A DNA stretch of 64,000 bases from an uncultured Flavonifractor sp. (lineage in GTDB: Bacteria; Bacillota; Clostridia; Oscillospirales; Oscillospiraceae). The stretch is taken from contig NZ_CALWXV010000005.1 of NCBI RefSeq assembly GCF_944385615.1, forward strand, positions 19,416-83,415, written 5' to 3'. The position numbers and the translations under genes are program-made. This document shows positions 40,001-48,612 of this stretch, piece by piece. The first letter of the stretch is position 1. Each line of letters starts with the position of its first letter. Under the pieces are notes generated by a model. The model was not told the origin of the DNA and searched no databases. It was given only the letters and a program-made list of their open reading frames with translations.

Positions 40001-40017
40001 AGATTAAAAGAAAGCTC

Positions 40018-41451
40018 TTACAGGGGCTCGCTCACCACTTCAGCCTTGATGAGGTTGGTGGTACCGGACTTGCCCAGAGGCACGCCGGCGGTGATAACCA
40101 CGGTCTCGCCGGGCTTGACCAGACCCTCTTTCCGGGCCACGTCCACAGCCATGGAGAACATCCGGTCGGTGGAATCCACCTCGCCGGACAGCAGGGGCTT
40201 CACGCCCCAGGAGATGGCCAGCTGACGGCGGGTAGACTCGGTCTGACACAGAGCCACGATGGGGCAGGCGGGACGGAAGCGGGAGATCATCTTGGCGGTA
40301 TAGCCGGACTTGGTGGCGGCCAGGATGGCGGAGGCCTCCAGGTCCATGGCGGTCAGGCAGCAGGAGTGGGTGATAGCGTCGTTGATGCCGGTGATGTCGG
40401 GCAGCAGGTTGCGCTCCCGGAAGCGGTTCCAGTAGCGGATAGAGGTCTCGGCGGAGGTCACCACGTCCACCATGGTCTGGAGGGCGTTGATGGGATACTT
40501 GCCGGAGGCGGTCTCGCCGGAGAGCATCACGCAGGAGGTACCGTCAAACACGGCGTTGGCCACGTCGGACACCTCGGCACGGGTGGGCCGGGGATTGCGG
40601 ATCATGGAGTCCAGCATCTGGGTGGCGGTGATGACGGGCTTGCCCTGACGGATGGTGGCCTTAATCATTCTCTTCTGAAGGATGGGCACCTCGTGAGCGG
40701 GGATCTCCACGCCCAGGTCGCCGCGGGCCACCATGACGCCGTCGGCGGCGGCAATGATGGCGTCCAGGTTGTCCACACCCTCACGGTTCTCGATCTTGGC
40801 GATGATGCGGATATTCTCGCCGCCCTCGTGCTTGCGCAGCTCGGCGCGGATGTCCTCCACGTCGCTGGCCTTGCGGACGAAAGAAGCCGCGATGAAGTCA
40901 AAGTCGTTCTCGGCGGCAAACTTCAAATCGTCCTTATCCTTCTCGGTGAGGGAGGGCAGCATGATGCTCACGTTGGGGATGTTGATGGACTTATTATTGG
41001 ACAGGGGGCCGCCGTTCTCCACGGTGCAGCGGATGTTGTGGCCTTCCACCTTCTCCACCAGCAGCTCGATCAGGCCGTCATCCACCAGGATGCGGCAGCC
41101 GGGACCCACTTCCTCATGCAGGTTCAGATAAGTGACGGACACCTGCGTCTCATTACCCTCCACCTCGTCGGTGCTCAGGGTAAAGGCCTGGCCCTTCTCC
41201 AGGGTCACGGGACCGTTGACAAAGGACTTGATACGGATCTCAGGCCCCTTGGTATCCAGAATGGTGGCCACCGGACGGCCCAGGGTGTCCCGGACGGACT
41301 TCAGCATGGTCAGCCGGGCCAGCTGCTCGGCATGGCTGCCGTGGGAGAAGTTGAAGCGGGCGGCGTCCATACCAGACAGAATGAGCTGGCGGATGGTCTC
41401 CTCATTGTCCACAGCGGGACCCAGGGTGCAGATGATTTTAGTCTTTCTCAT
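40018..41451 (-). CDS. pyk: pyruvate kinase
   Basis: Glycolytic enzyme converting phosphoenolpyruvate and ADP to pyruvate and ATP; 477 residues. Visible are the N-terminal KIICTLGPAVDN, substrate Arg in AARFNFSHG, the catalytic IIAKIENREGVDNLD, MVARGDLGVEIP, and TATQMLDSMIRNPRPTRAEVSDVANAV. It ends with the allosteric C-domain and lacks the extra PEP-utiliser-like C-terminal domain found in Bacillus. GGAGG lies six bases before the ATG. Confidence 0.97.
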   Translation of the reverse strand: MRKTKIICTLGPAVDNEETIRQLILSGMDAARFNFSHGSHAEQLARLTMLKSVRDTLGRPVATILDTKGPEIRIKSFVNGPVTLEKGQAFTLSTDEVEGNETQVSVTYLNLHEEVGPGCRILVDDGLIELLVEKVEGHNIRCTVENGGPLSNNKSINIPNVSIMLPSLTEKDKDDLKFAAENDFDFIAASFVRKASDVEDIRAELRKHEGGENIRIIAKIENREGVDNLDAIIAAADGVMVARGDLGVEIPAHEVPILQKRMIKATIRQGKPVITATQMLDSMIRNPRPTRAEVSDVANAVFDGTSCVMLSGETASGKYPINALQTMVDVVTSAETSIRYWNRFRERNLLPDITGINDAITHSCCLTAMDLEASAILAATKSGYTAKMISRFRPACPIVALCQTESTRRQLAISWGVKPLLSGEVDSTDRMFSMAVDVARKEGLVKPGETVVITAGVPLGKSGTTNLIKAEVVSEPL

Positions 41452-41610
41452 TTCCTACCTCCATAACAGGCACTTAAAAATAGAACTCTAAAAAATCCGG
41501 GATTATCATACACCAATCCGCCGGTTTTGCATAGAGGGAATTTTCATTTTACCCACTTTCCGGAGTTTTCCATCCCATTTTTCAAGAAAATATTCAGAAA
41601 AAGCTCTAAA

Positions 41611-41644
41611 AAAAGGCTGTTCCATAACTTTGGAACAGCCTTTT
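41611..41644 (-). terminator. terminator of the O-acylation/MFS operon
   Basis: Perfect 14-base stem (41611-41624 with 41631-41644) with a six-base loop; on the minus strand it is followed by a T8 run. The rest of 41452-41729 is AT-rich with no gene seen. Confidence 0.9.
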
Positions 41645-41729
41645 CCTCAAATTTTTTCTCCTTCTTCCGCCTTTTTCTCCGGAAAAAAACGCAAAAAATA
41701 CCAAAAGTTTGACCAGTAAACGCCCGCTT

Positions 41730-42953
41730 TCAGCTGGCCCGGCGGCTATGCCGCCCCAGCCGCAAGGCGGCCAGACAGAGGGCGGCGCCGGCACAGCCGG
41801 AGATAATACAGGCCGCCAGCATCAGATTGGCGCCTCCCAGATCCAGCGTCCATCCGGCCAGCACGCCGCCCATCATACCGCCCAGGCCGTTGGAGGCCAC
41901 CATCATGACTGTCTGGCCCCGCACACGGTCGGCCTGGGGCACCGACTCGTTGACAAAGTACACCGACGCCGGGGTGAAGAGACCGTACCCCAGCACCTGG
42001 ATGGGCTGGACCAGCAGCACCCCCAGACAGCTGGTGGTGAGCAGCAGCAGCACCCCCTTCAGCGTACCAAAGACCATGCTCAGCAACAGCAGCTTCCCGC
42101 TGCCCAGCCGCCGGAGCAGCGGCTGAAAGAAGAAGGCGGTGGGCAGCTCAAAGGCCCCCATGAGAAACAGGGCCACCCCCAGGTCGGCCTCGCTGCCCCC
42201 CCGGCTGGTCACAATGTTCACCAAAAAGTTGGACAGGGGCATGATGCCGGTCAGCCCCAGGAACACGCCCGCCAGCATCAGGGTGAACTGGGGATTGCTC
42301 CGCAGCAGGGACAGGGCGGACTGGGGCTTAGCTCCCTCCTCCCCCAATCGGCGGGCGTTCCCCCGAAAGGCCGGGTAGGTGGCCACCAGCAGGATCTCTA
42401 CCACCACCAAGGTCAGGTGGGTGACCAGAGTGCTCTCCATCCCCAACCGGCCCGCCTGAAAGCCCAGCAGGACGCACACCACCGCGTAGGCCAGGGAGCC
42501 CACCCCCCGGCCCAGACTGTAGCGGATGGGCTTTCCCTCATTGATAAACTGCACCGCCATGGCGTCCATGAGGGGATAGGAGGACACCTCCAGCCCGCCG
42601 ATGACCACCCACACCAGGGTGGTCTCCCACAGGCCCATGCCCGGGGAAAGCCAGTACCAGGCCCCCGCCGCCACCGACAGCACCAGGGACAGGGTGACGA
42701 TACGCTTCAGGGGCAGATCGGGATGCCGGTCGGCAAAGCCGCCCAGCAGGGGCTGGCACACAATGCCCGCCAGACAGCGCACCGCCGTCATCAGTCCCGC
42801 CTGGCTGTTGGTAAAGCCCCGCTCCAGCAGCAGGGCGGTCTGGTAGGCCACAATGGCGGCAAACATGGCCCAGAAGCCCGCCTGCATGGCGATGTAGTGA
42901 TAGTCCAGCCGCCGCAGGGAGGGCTGTTTTTCCAGTCGCTCCACACCGTTCAC
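41730..42953 (-). CDS. MFS transporter, LacY/NHS-like
   Basis: Major-facilitator membrane protein of 407 residues with 12 predicted helices. The A-loop motif between TM2 and TM3 reads GGFADRHPDLPLKR. The arrangement resembles the MFS_1-like/nucleoside:H+ symporter group (short N-terminus, YHYIAMQAGFWAMF first helix). The start overlaps the stop of the DHHW gene by four bases, so it is the last member of the acylation operon. Substrate unknown; export or uptake of the acylation substrate is conceivable. Confidence 0.82.
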   Translation of the reverse strand: MNGVERLEKQPSLRRLDYHYIAMQAGFWAMFAAIVAYQTALLLERGFTNSQAGLMTAVRCLAGIVCQPLLGGFADRHPDLPLKRIVTLSLVLSVAAGAWYWLSPGMGLWETTLVWVVIGGLEVSSYPLMDAMAVQFINEGKPIRYSLGRGVGSLAYAVVCVLLGFQAGRLGMESTLVTHLTLVVVEILLVATYPAFRGNARRLGEEGAKPQSALSLLRSNPQFTLMLAGVFLGLTGIMPLSNFLVNIVTSRGGSEADLGVALFLMGAFELPTAFFFQPLLRRLGSGKLLLLSMVFGTLKGVLLLLTTSCLGVLLVQPIQVLGYGLFTPASVYFVNESVPQADRVRGQTVMMVASNGLGGMMGGVLAGWTLDLGGANLMLAACIISGCAGAALCLAALRLGRHSRRAS

Positions 42954-44158
42954 TCCGTTTTACAAAATTCAAACATATTGTCCAGCTTCGTGGTACTGGC
43001 CGTATAGAGGGTGATGACCAGATCCGGGTCCAGCGTCCGGATGGTCTCTGTCAGATCCCCGGAGAAGGAGCGCAGGTCGATGGTGGTCAGCTCCGAGCAG
43101 GACAGGGCCAGGAAGGGGGCCAGGGCGCAGGAAAAGGACTCCCGCAGCAGCACCACCTTGGGCCCGTTGGGGTTTTTGTGGTTGGTCATGGTGGCCAGGC
43201 CGTAATCCCCGCCGGAGTAATAGGTGTAGGGATTGCCGCCAAACCAGTCCCACTCCTCCACCCGCTCAGGGAAGCACACCGAATGCTGGAACGGACCGGT
43301 GCGCTCAAAGCCCCCAGACTGGCTGGCATAGGTCAGGTTTGTCTCAAACTTCGGGGTATAGATGGTAAAATCGTCCACCCCGGCATAGAGAGAGCCCACC
43401 CGCTTGCCCTGACTGCCCAGGAAGTAGTCCTCCAGCACTGTCTTGTTCCAGTTGGCCGGGTCGGTAAAGCGGCTTGGGGTGACAAAGCCGTAGCGGTCAT
43501 CCATCAGCTTGGCCAGGTGCTGCCAGGCAAAAAAGGCGGCCTCCGGTTTCCAGTGGTGGTCGGTACTGAAAAACCAGCTGGAATAGATGCCGTTGCTCTC
43601 AAAGAGAGGGCGCAGGTCAAAGTAGTCCACGCCCAGCCACTTCAGCTCCGCCAGATAGGCGTCACAATAGGCGTTGCCGTTGTCCTCCAGGCCCTTGGGC
43701 AGCAGCTCCGCCCCCCGCTGGATTTTCTGAGGGGCGGCCACATAGAGGAAGGGAATATCGGACGCTTCCAGCGCGTCGGCAAATTCCGCCGTTTTCCGGG
43801 CCCGGGCGATCACATCCTCCCCCGGCTGGGACTGGGTCCCCAGATTCACAAAATTCAGCGCACCGGTGGACAGCTTGGCCACCGAGTTATCCTCCACCAT
43901 ATCCTGGATCACCCGCCGGCCGGACAGCATCTGCACCCCGCCGTAGAGCTGGATAAACAGGTGGTCCCGGTCCAGGTCCTCATTGACGGCGGACTCGGCC
44001 TGGTCCAGAAAGGCGGGCACGTCCTTGTCCTGCGCAACGTTTTTGAGCAGGGCCTCAAAGCTGCCCTCCCGGCCAAGGAAGGACGTGGCCAGCAGGACAA
44101 AGCCCCCCGCCAGCAGCAGGAGAAAGAGCAGGGCGGTTATGGTATAGCGATGTTTCAT
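42950..44158 (-). CDS. DHHW-motif extracytoplasmic protein (AlgX/AlgJ-like)
   Basis: A 402-residue protein with one N-terminal membrane anchor (about 6-26) and an outside SGNH-like domain containing the family's eponymous motif in FSTDHHWKPEAAF. Such proteins work with an MBOAT partner to transfer acetyl groups to extracellular polysaccharide. The MBOAT gene lies 13 bases upstream. ATG at 44158. The target glycan is unknown. Confidence 0.87.
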   Translation of the reverse strand: MKHRYTITALLFLLLLAGGFVLLATSFLGREGSFEALLKNVAQDKDVPAFLDQAESAVNEDLDRDHLFIQLYGGVQMLSGRRVIQDMVEDNSVAKLSTGALNFVNLGTQSQPGEDVIARARKTAEFADALEASDIPFLYVAAPQKIQRGAELLPKGLEDNGNAYCDAYLAELKWLGVDYFDLRPLFESNGIYSSWFFSTDHHWKPEAAFFAWQHLAKLMDDRYGFVTPSRFTDPANWNKTVLEDYFLGSQGKRVGSLYAGVDDFTIYTPKFETNLTYASQSGGFERTGPFQHSVCFPERVEEWDWFGGNPYTYYSGGDYGLATMTNHKNPNGPKVVLLRESFSCALAPFLALSCSELTTIDLRSFSGDLTETIRTLDPDLVITLYTASTTKLDNMFEFCKTE

Positions 44159-44171
44159 GGCGCCCTCCCGA

Positions 44172-45581
44172 TCAGAAGTTGAAGTAGATAAAGGGATTGT
44201 AGGTTCCCTTGATGATGAAGCTGGCCGACACCAGGAAGATGGCCGCCGCCAGCAGCCCATATCCCACCGCCAGCAGTACGCTTCGGCATCGGTTGGTCCG
44301 CTCCCGCAGGCAGGCCGCCACCGGCGCGGCAAACAGGGCCCCGGCCAGCAGAACCGTCCAGTTTTCCCGCAGGTACAGCCCTGTCTCGCTGCTCCACAGC
44401 CCGGCGCCCAGGCCAAACATGGCCTTCAGCACCTGAGCCGCCGCCCCCAGGCTGTCCGCCCGGAACAGGACCCAGGCGAAATTCACCATCAGGAAGGTAA
44501 ACAGCCACTGGCACACCGCTGGCCAGCCCCGGCCCAGATGGCCATACTTTTCCAGCATCAGCAGCACAAAATAGAACAGGCCCCACACGATAAAGGTCCA
44601 GTTGGCCCCGTGCCAGATTCCGGTGAGCAGCCACACCACAAAGAGGTTGCGGATGTGCTTTCCCTTGGAGTTTACCCGGCTGCCCCCCAGGGGGAAGTAC
44701 ACATAGTCCCGGAACCAGGTGGACAGGGAGATGTGCCACCGCCGCCAGAACTCGGTGACCGAGCGGGAGATATAGGGATAATTGAAGTTCTCCAAAAAGT
44801 GAAAGCCGAACATCTTGCCCAGTCCGATCGCCATGTCGGAGTAGCCGGAGAAGTCATAATAGATCTGCAAGGTATAGCACAGGGACCCCAGCCAGGCAAA
44901 GCCGGTGGTGAGCTGGCCCATCCCGCCCAGCTGGAAGGCCCGGTCGGCCACCAGGGCCAGCTGATTGGCCAGCAGCACCTTCTTCCCCAGGCCCACCACA
45001 AACCGGGCGCAGCCGGAAGAAAAATCCTCCCAGTTCTCCTTCCGGTGGTCGATCTGGTCGGCTACCGTCTCATATTTGACGATGGGACCGGCAATGAGCT
45101 GGGGGAAAAAGGAGATGTACAGCCCCACCTTCAGGGGGCTGCGCTGTACCTGTCCATGGCCCCGCTGAATATCCAGCACATAGCTCAGGGCCTGGAAGGT
45201 AAAAAAGGAAATGCCGATGGGCAGCTCAATCCCGGGGATGACGAAGTGCGCCCCCAGGTCATTCAGAATACCCAACGTAAAGGTCAAATATTTAAATACA
45301 AACAGGATTCCCAGATTGACCACCAGAGCCAGTATCACCGGCATCCGGGCAGAGTGATTGTGCCGCTGATTGTGGTCCACCCACAGGCCGAAGCCGTAGT
45401 TGACCACAATGGAGCCCATCATCACCAGTACAAACCAGGGCTCGCCCCAGGCGTAAAACCCCAGGGAGGCCAGCAGCACAAATACGTTCTGTCCCTGCCG
45501 GAATCGGCCCAGGGGCAGATAGTAAATCAGCAGCACCAGGGGCAGAAAGAGAAACAGGAAGATGGAACTGGAAAAAAGCAC
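44172..45581 (-). CDS. MBOAT-family O-acyltransferase (AlgI/DltB-like)
   Basis: Polytopic membrane acyltransferase of 469 residues. The MBOAT core motifs are present: IGISFFTFQALSYVLD, FPQLIAGPIVKY, YYDFSGYSDMAIG, SVTEFWRRWHISLSTWFRDYVYFPLGG and the catalytic His in LLTGIWHGANWTF. It moves an acyl group (usually acetyl) across the membrane for the DHHW protein. GTG start at 45581 behind AAAGGAGG. Between an acyltransferase-3 gene and the DHHW gene. Confidence 0.95.
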   Translation of the reverse strand: MLFSSSIFLFLFLPLVLLIYYLPLGRFRQGQNVFVLLASLGFYAWGEPWFVLVMMGSIVVNYGFGLWVDHNQRHNHSARMPVILALVVNLGILFVFKYLTFTLGILNDLGAHFVIPGIELPIGISFFTFQALSYVLDIQRGHGQVQRSPLKVGLYISFFPQLIAGPIVKYETVADQIDHRKENWEDFSSGCARFVVGLGKKVLLANQLALVADRAFQLGGMGQLTTGFAWLGSLCYTLQIYYDFSGYSDMAIGLGKMFGFHFLENFNYPYISRSVTEFWRRWHISLSTWFRDYVYFPLGGSRVNSKGKHIRNLFVVWLLTGIWHGANWTFIVWGLFYFVLLMLEKYGHLGRGWPAVCQWLFTFLMVNFAWVLFRADSLGAAAQVLKAMFGLGAGLWSSETGLYLRENWTVLLAGALFAAPVAACLRERTNRCRSVLLAVGYGLLAAAIFLVSASFIIKGTYNPFIYFNF

Positions 45582-45594
45582 TCAGTTGCCTCCT

Positions 45595-46653
45595 TTAGGT
45601 CAGGTAACGTCCCACCAGGGGGAGCTTGGAGATGAGCCAGGCCACTACAAAGGAGCAGGCAAAGACCGCCGCCGTGAGCAGGGGCAACGCCAAAAGGGGG
45701 GTGATGGACAGCACGGAGATATTCAGCTGGTCCAGCGCCATCAGACAGAACACATGGACCAGATACACGCCGAAGGACACCTTTGCCACCCCGGACACCC
45801 ATTGGCGCTCTTTCTCCCGGGCTCCCAATATGCGGCGGAAAAACACAAAGACCGCCACGCTCATCAGCACCACATTGGCGCTGTCATAATTGTACAGGGT
45901 CTGGATCAGCTGGCCCCGCTGCTGGGACAGCCAAGCGGTGCCCCCCACAGTGGCCGCCGCTCCCAGTACGCCCAAAACATAGATCAGTAACTCGGCCGCC
46001 CGGTTCAAAGGGAAGGTCTTCAGATAGTAGCCCAGCACATAGTATCCCACATAGCCCAATACCAGGTGCAGATCCAGGTTATCCACCCACAGGCTCACCG
46101 TCTGGCTGGGGCGCAGCCGCAGCAGGGTGGGCAGCAGACTGGCAAAGAGGAAGGCCAACAGCAAAAACCAGTGAAACTCCGCCCGACCGGCTCCCCGGAC
46201 AAACGCCCGCAGGATGGGCGTGACCAGATAGAGGCCCACGATCATGTACAAAAACCACAGGTGGAAGTGGGTCTTGCCCAGCAGCACCTGATAGAGGGCT
46301 GTCTTGACGGCGGCCCAGCTCAGACCGGTAGCCAGCGCCTGGGTGACCAGGGCGTAGGCCGTCCCCCACACCGCCAGAGCGATGAGGATCCGCAGGATAT
46401 GGCCGAAAACCAGCTTGGAGGGGGGCAAGCTGTGCTCGGGGTCCAGCAGAAACATGCCCGAGAGCATGATAAACACCGGCACGCACCAGTGGGTCAGTCC
46501 GTCATAGGCGTTCAGGATGTGAAACTCCGCCGAGCCCACCGCCACATTGCCCAGCCGGGAGCCTGCCAGATGGACCACGATGACCGCCAGCATGGCCACC
46601 ACACGCAGCAGATCGGCATAGGCCACACGCCCTCCGGTCGCGGTCTTGCTCAT
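45595..46653 (-). CDS. acyltransferase family 3 membrane protein
   Basis: A 352-residue integral membrane acyltransferase of the OafA/WecH type, about ten helices. The N-terminal RVAYADLLRVVAMLAVIVVHL carries the family's active-site His. ATG at 46653 is used because GGGGAGG is seven bases upstream; an overlapping GTG at 46659 is the alternative. With the MBOAT and DHHW genes downstream it suggests two parallel acylation activities on surface glycan or wall polymer. Confidence 0.88.
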   Translation of the reverse strand: MSKTATGGRVAYADLLRVVAMLAVIVVHLAGSRLGNVAVGSAEFHILNAYDGLTHWCVPVFIMLSGMFLLDPEHSLPPSKLVFGHILRILIALAVWGTAYALVTQALATGLSWAAVKTALYQVLLGKTHFHLWFLYMIVGLYLVTPILRAFVRGAGRAEFHWFLLLAFLFASLLPTLLRLRPSQTVSLWVDNLDLHLVLGYVGYYVLGYYLKTFPLNRAAELLIYVLGVLGAAATVGGTAWLSQQRGQLIQTLYNYDSANVVLMSVAVFVFFRRILGAREKERQWVSGVAKVSFGVYLVHVFCLMALDQLNISVLSITPLLALPLLTAAVFACSFVVAWLISKLPLVGRYLT

Positions 46654-46655
46654 TG

Positions 46656-47024
46656 TCACGCCTCCCCGGGCACGATCTCGATCCAGTAGCCGTCGGGATC
46701 TTCGATGAAGTAGATGCCCATATCCGGGTTTTCAAAGCAGACGCATCCCATGGCCTTGTGGCGCTCCAGCAGCTGGTCAAAGCGGTCGGTGAGGAAGGCC
46801 AGGTGGAACTCCTGCTCCCCCAGGTCGTAGGGCTCGGTCCGGTCCCGCAGCCAGGTCAGCTCCAGCCGGAAGCCGGTCTCCCCGTCCCCCAGATACACCA
46901 GCTTGAAGGAGCCGTCAGCGGCAGTCTTCTCGGCCACCGGCTTGAGCTCCAGCGCCTTCTGGTAAAAATCCAGCGAACGGTCCAGGTCCAGCACATTGAA
47001 GTTAAAATGATTGAATTGCAGCAT
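46656..47024 (-). CDS. glyoxalase/VOC-family protein (lactoylglutathione lyase-like)
   Basis: A 122-residue vicinal-oxygen-chelate protein. The first half begins FNHFNFNVLDLDRSLDFYQKAL (metal His at 5) and the second has EFHLAFLTDRFDQLLERH (second metal His) and a C-terminal YFIEDPDGYWIEIVPG with the metal Glu. It is the GloA type that isomerises methylglyoxal-thiol adducts. It ends just before the acyltransferase-3 gene; functional link unclear. Confidence 0.9.
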   Translation of the reverse strand: MLQFNHFNFNVLDLDRSLDFYQKALELKPVAEKTAADGSFKLVYLGDGETGFRLELTWLRDRTEPYDLGEQEFHLAFLTDRFDQLLERHKAMGCVCFENPDMGIYFIEDPDGYWIEIVPGEA

Positions 47025-47130
47025 ATTGGTTTCCTTTCTTTCCGTCCCGTATCCCCGCTTCCACCAGCCCGGCCGGTGGAAGGGCAGTCCGGCCGTCTAT
47101 CTCTATAGACGCCGCCGGTCCGCCTTTGGT

Positions 47131-48420
47131 TTAGGAGGGATCCTCATTGGCCTTTTTATCGATGAATTCAGGCCGCAGTTTACTATATACGATTTTTTGC
47201 TCGCTGTACAGCCCATAATAGCCCGACAGCATATAGGACACCGCCACACACACCGCGAACAGGCACAGGCTCTGGCCGGTGAACATCCCCAGACTGTCCC
47301 CGGCAAAAAGCTCCAGGGACAGCAGCAGAGAGGTAATGGGGCAGTTGGTCACTCCGCAGAACACACACACCATGCCCAGCCCCGCGCCGAAGGAGGAATG
47401 GAGCCCCAGCAGAGGGGCCACGGTGCAGCCGAAGGTAGCCCCGGTAAAAAACACCGGCACGATCTCGCCCCCCTTAAAGCCCGCTCCCAGGGTGATGGTG
47501 GTAAAGAGCATTTTGAAGAAAAAAGCCTCCGGTCGGGCCTGTCCGCTGATGGCGGCGTGGATGAGCGCCTCCCCGGCGCCGTTATAGTCGTATGTACCGG
47601 GATTCCACAGCCAGACCAAGTAGGTCAGGCCGATGACCAGAGCCCCGCCCACCGCCGCCCGCACCAGATGGTTGGGCAGATATTTGTCGTACAGCCTGGG
47701 CGCGGCGTGCATGAGCCGGCAGAAAAAGATGGACAGCAGGGCAAAGAGGATGCCCATGCCGATGACCTGCAACAGGGTAAAAGGGCTCAGGTTGGGGATG
47801 CCCTCCAGGGTAAACGCGGTAGGGGGTACCTGAAACTGTTGGGCCACCCACAGCCCCACGATGGAGGAGAGGATACAGGGCACAATGGCAGCATAGTAGA
47901 GCACCCCCACGCTGGTGACCTCCATGGCAAACATGGCAGCGGTCAGAGGAGTGCCGAAGAGGGCGGAAAAGGCCGCCGACATGCCGCACATGGTAATGAT
48001 CCGGCTGTCCTTGTCGTCCAGGCGCATCCACCGCCCCACCGTGGAGGAGATGGAGCCGCCGATCTGCAAAATGGCTCCCTCCCGGCCGGAAGAGCCGCCC
48101 ACCAGATGGGTGATAACGGTGGACACAAAGACCAGCGGCGCGGTACGCAGCCGCAGGGGCTTGTTTTCCCGCACTGCCGCCAGCACAAAGTTGGTACCCC
48201 GGTCCCCCTCCATACTGCACGCCCGGTAGAGCAGCACAATAGCCAAGCCGCCCAGGGGGAGCAGCCACAGCAGCCAGGGGTTGGCATGGCGCAGGTTGGT
48301 GACGGCGGAAAAGGCGTGGTAAAAGGCGGAGGCCACACCTCCGCACAGCAGGCCGCTGACGCCCGCGAAGATCAGCCATTTAACAAAGGTGGCCGGGTGC
48401 TCCAGCCACCGGCGTCCCAT
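47131..48420 (-). CDS. ClC-family anion channel/antiporter
   Basis: Membrane protein of 429 residues with the ClC fold. The second selectivity motif is GSSGREGAILQIGG (GREGP-type) and the third is GAGFKGGEIVPVFFTGATFG. The first motif (GSGIP) is degenerate here (SMEGDRGTN). No CBS domains follow. These features fit the short bacterial ClC branch, some members of which export fluoride; chloride versus fluoride cannot be decided. ATG at 48420 is preferred for its GGGAG spacing. A palindrome (47058-47065/47075-47082) lies after its stop. Confidence 0.88.
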   Translation of the reverse strand: MGRRWLEHPATFVKWLIFAGVSGLLCGGVASAFYHAFSAVTNLRHANPWLLWLLPLGGLAIVLLYRACSMEGDRGTNFVLAAVRENKPLRLRTAPLVFVSTVITHLVGGSSGREGAILQIGGSISSTVGRWMRLDDKDSRIITMCGMSAAFSALFGTPLTAAMFAMEVTSVGVLYYAAIVPCILSSIVGLWVAQQFQVPPTAFTLEGIPNLSPFTLLQVIGMGILFALLSIFFCRLMHAAPRLYDKYLPNHLVRAAVGGALVIGLTYLVWLWNPGTYDYNGAGEALIHAAISGQARPEAFFFKMLFTTITLGAGFKGGEIVPVFFTGATFGCTVAPLLGLHSSFGAGLGMVCVFCGVTNCPITSLLLSLELFAGDSLGMFTGQSLCLFAVCVAVSYMLSGYYGLYSEQKIVYSKLRPEFIDKKANEDPS

Positions 48421-48612
48421 CGGTTCTCCCATCTCTCTCACACTCCGGCGGCTCCCTATCCGGGAGCCGTTACTGTGGCGGGCCCGCCGCCCGCCCTGGG
48501 TTTCAGCCCCCATTATAACACGGATACCAACTTTTTTCCTTATCCTTATAGATTTTTTTCAATAGTGTGTTATACTAGTTCCATTATCTATACATCCAAG
48601 GAGGAGTTTGTT

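Noticed and set aside
39073-41466. 797-codon plus-strand frame over sdaAB, the hairpin block and pyk
   Set aside because: Spans two well-identified minus-strand genes and a non-coding block; composition is that of a shadow frame.
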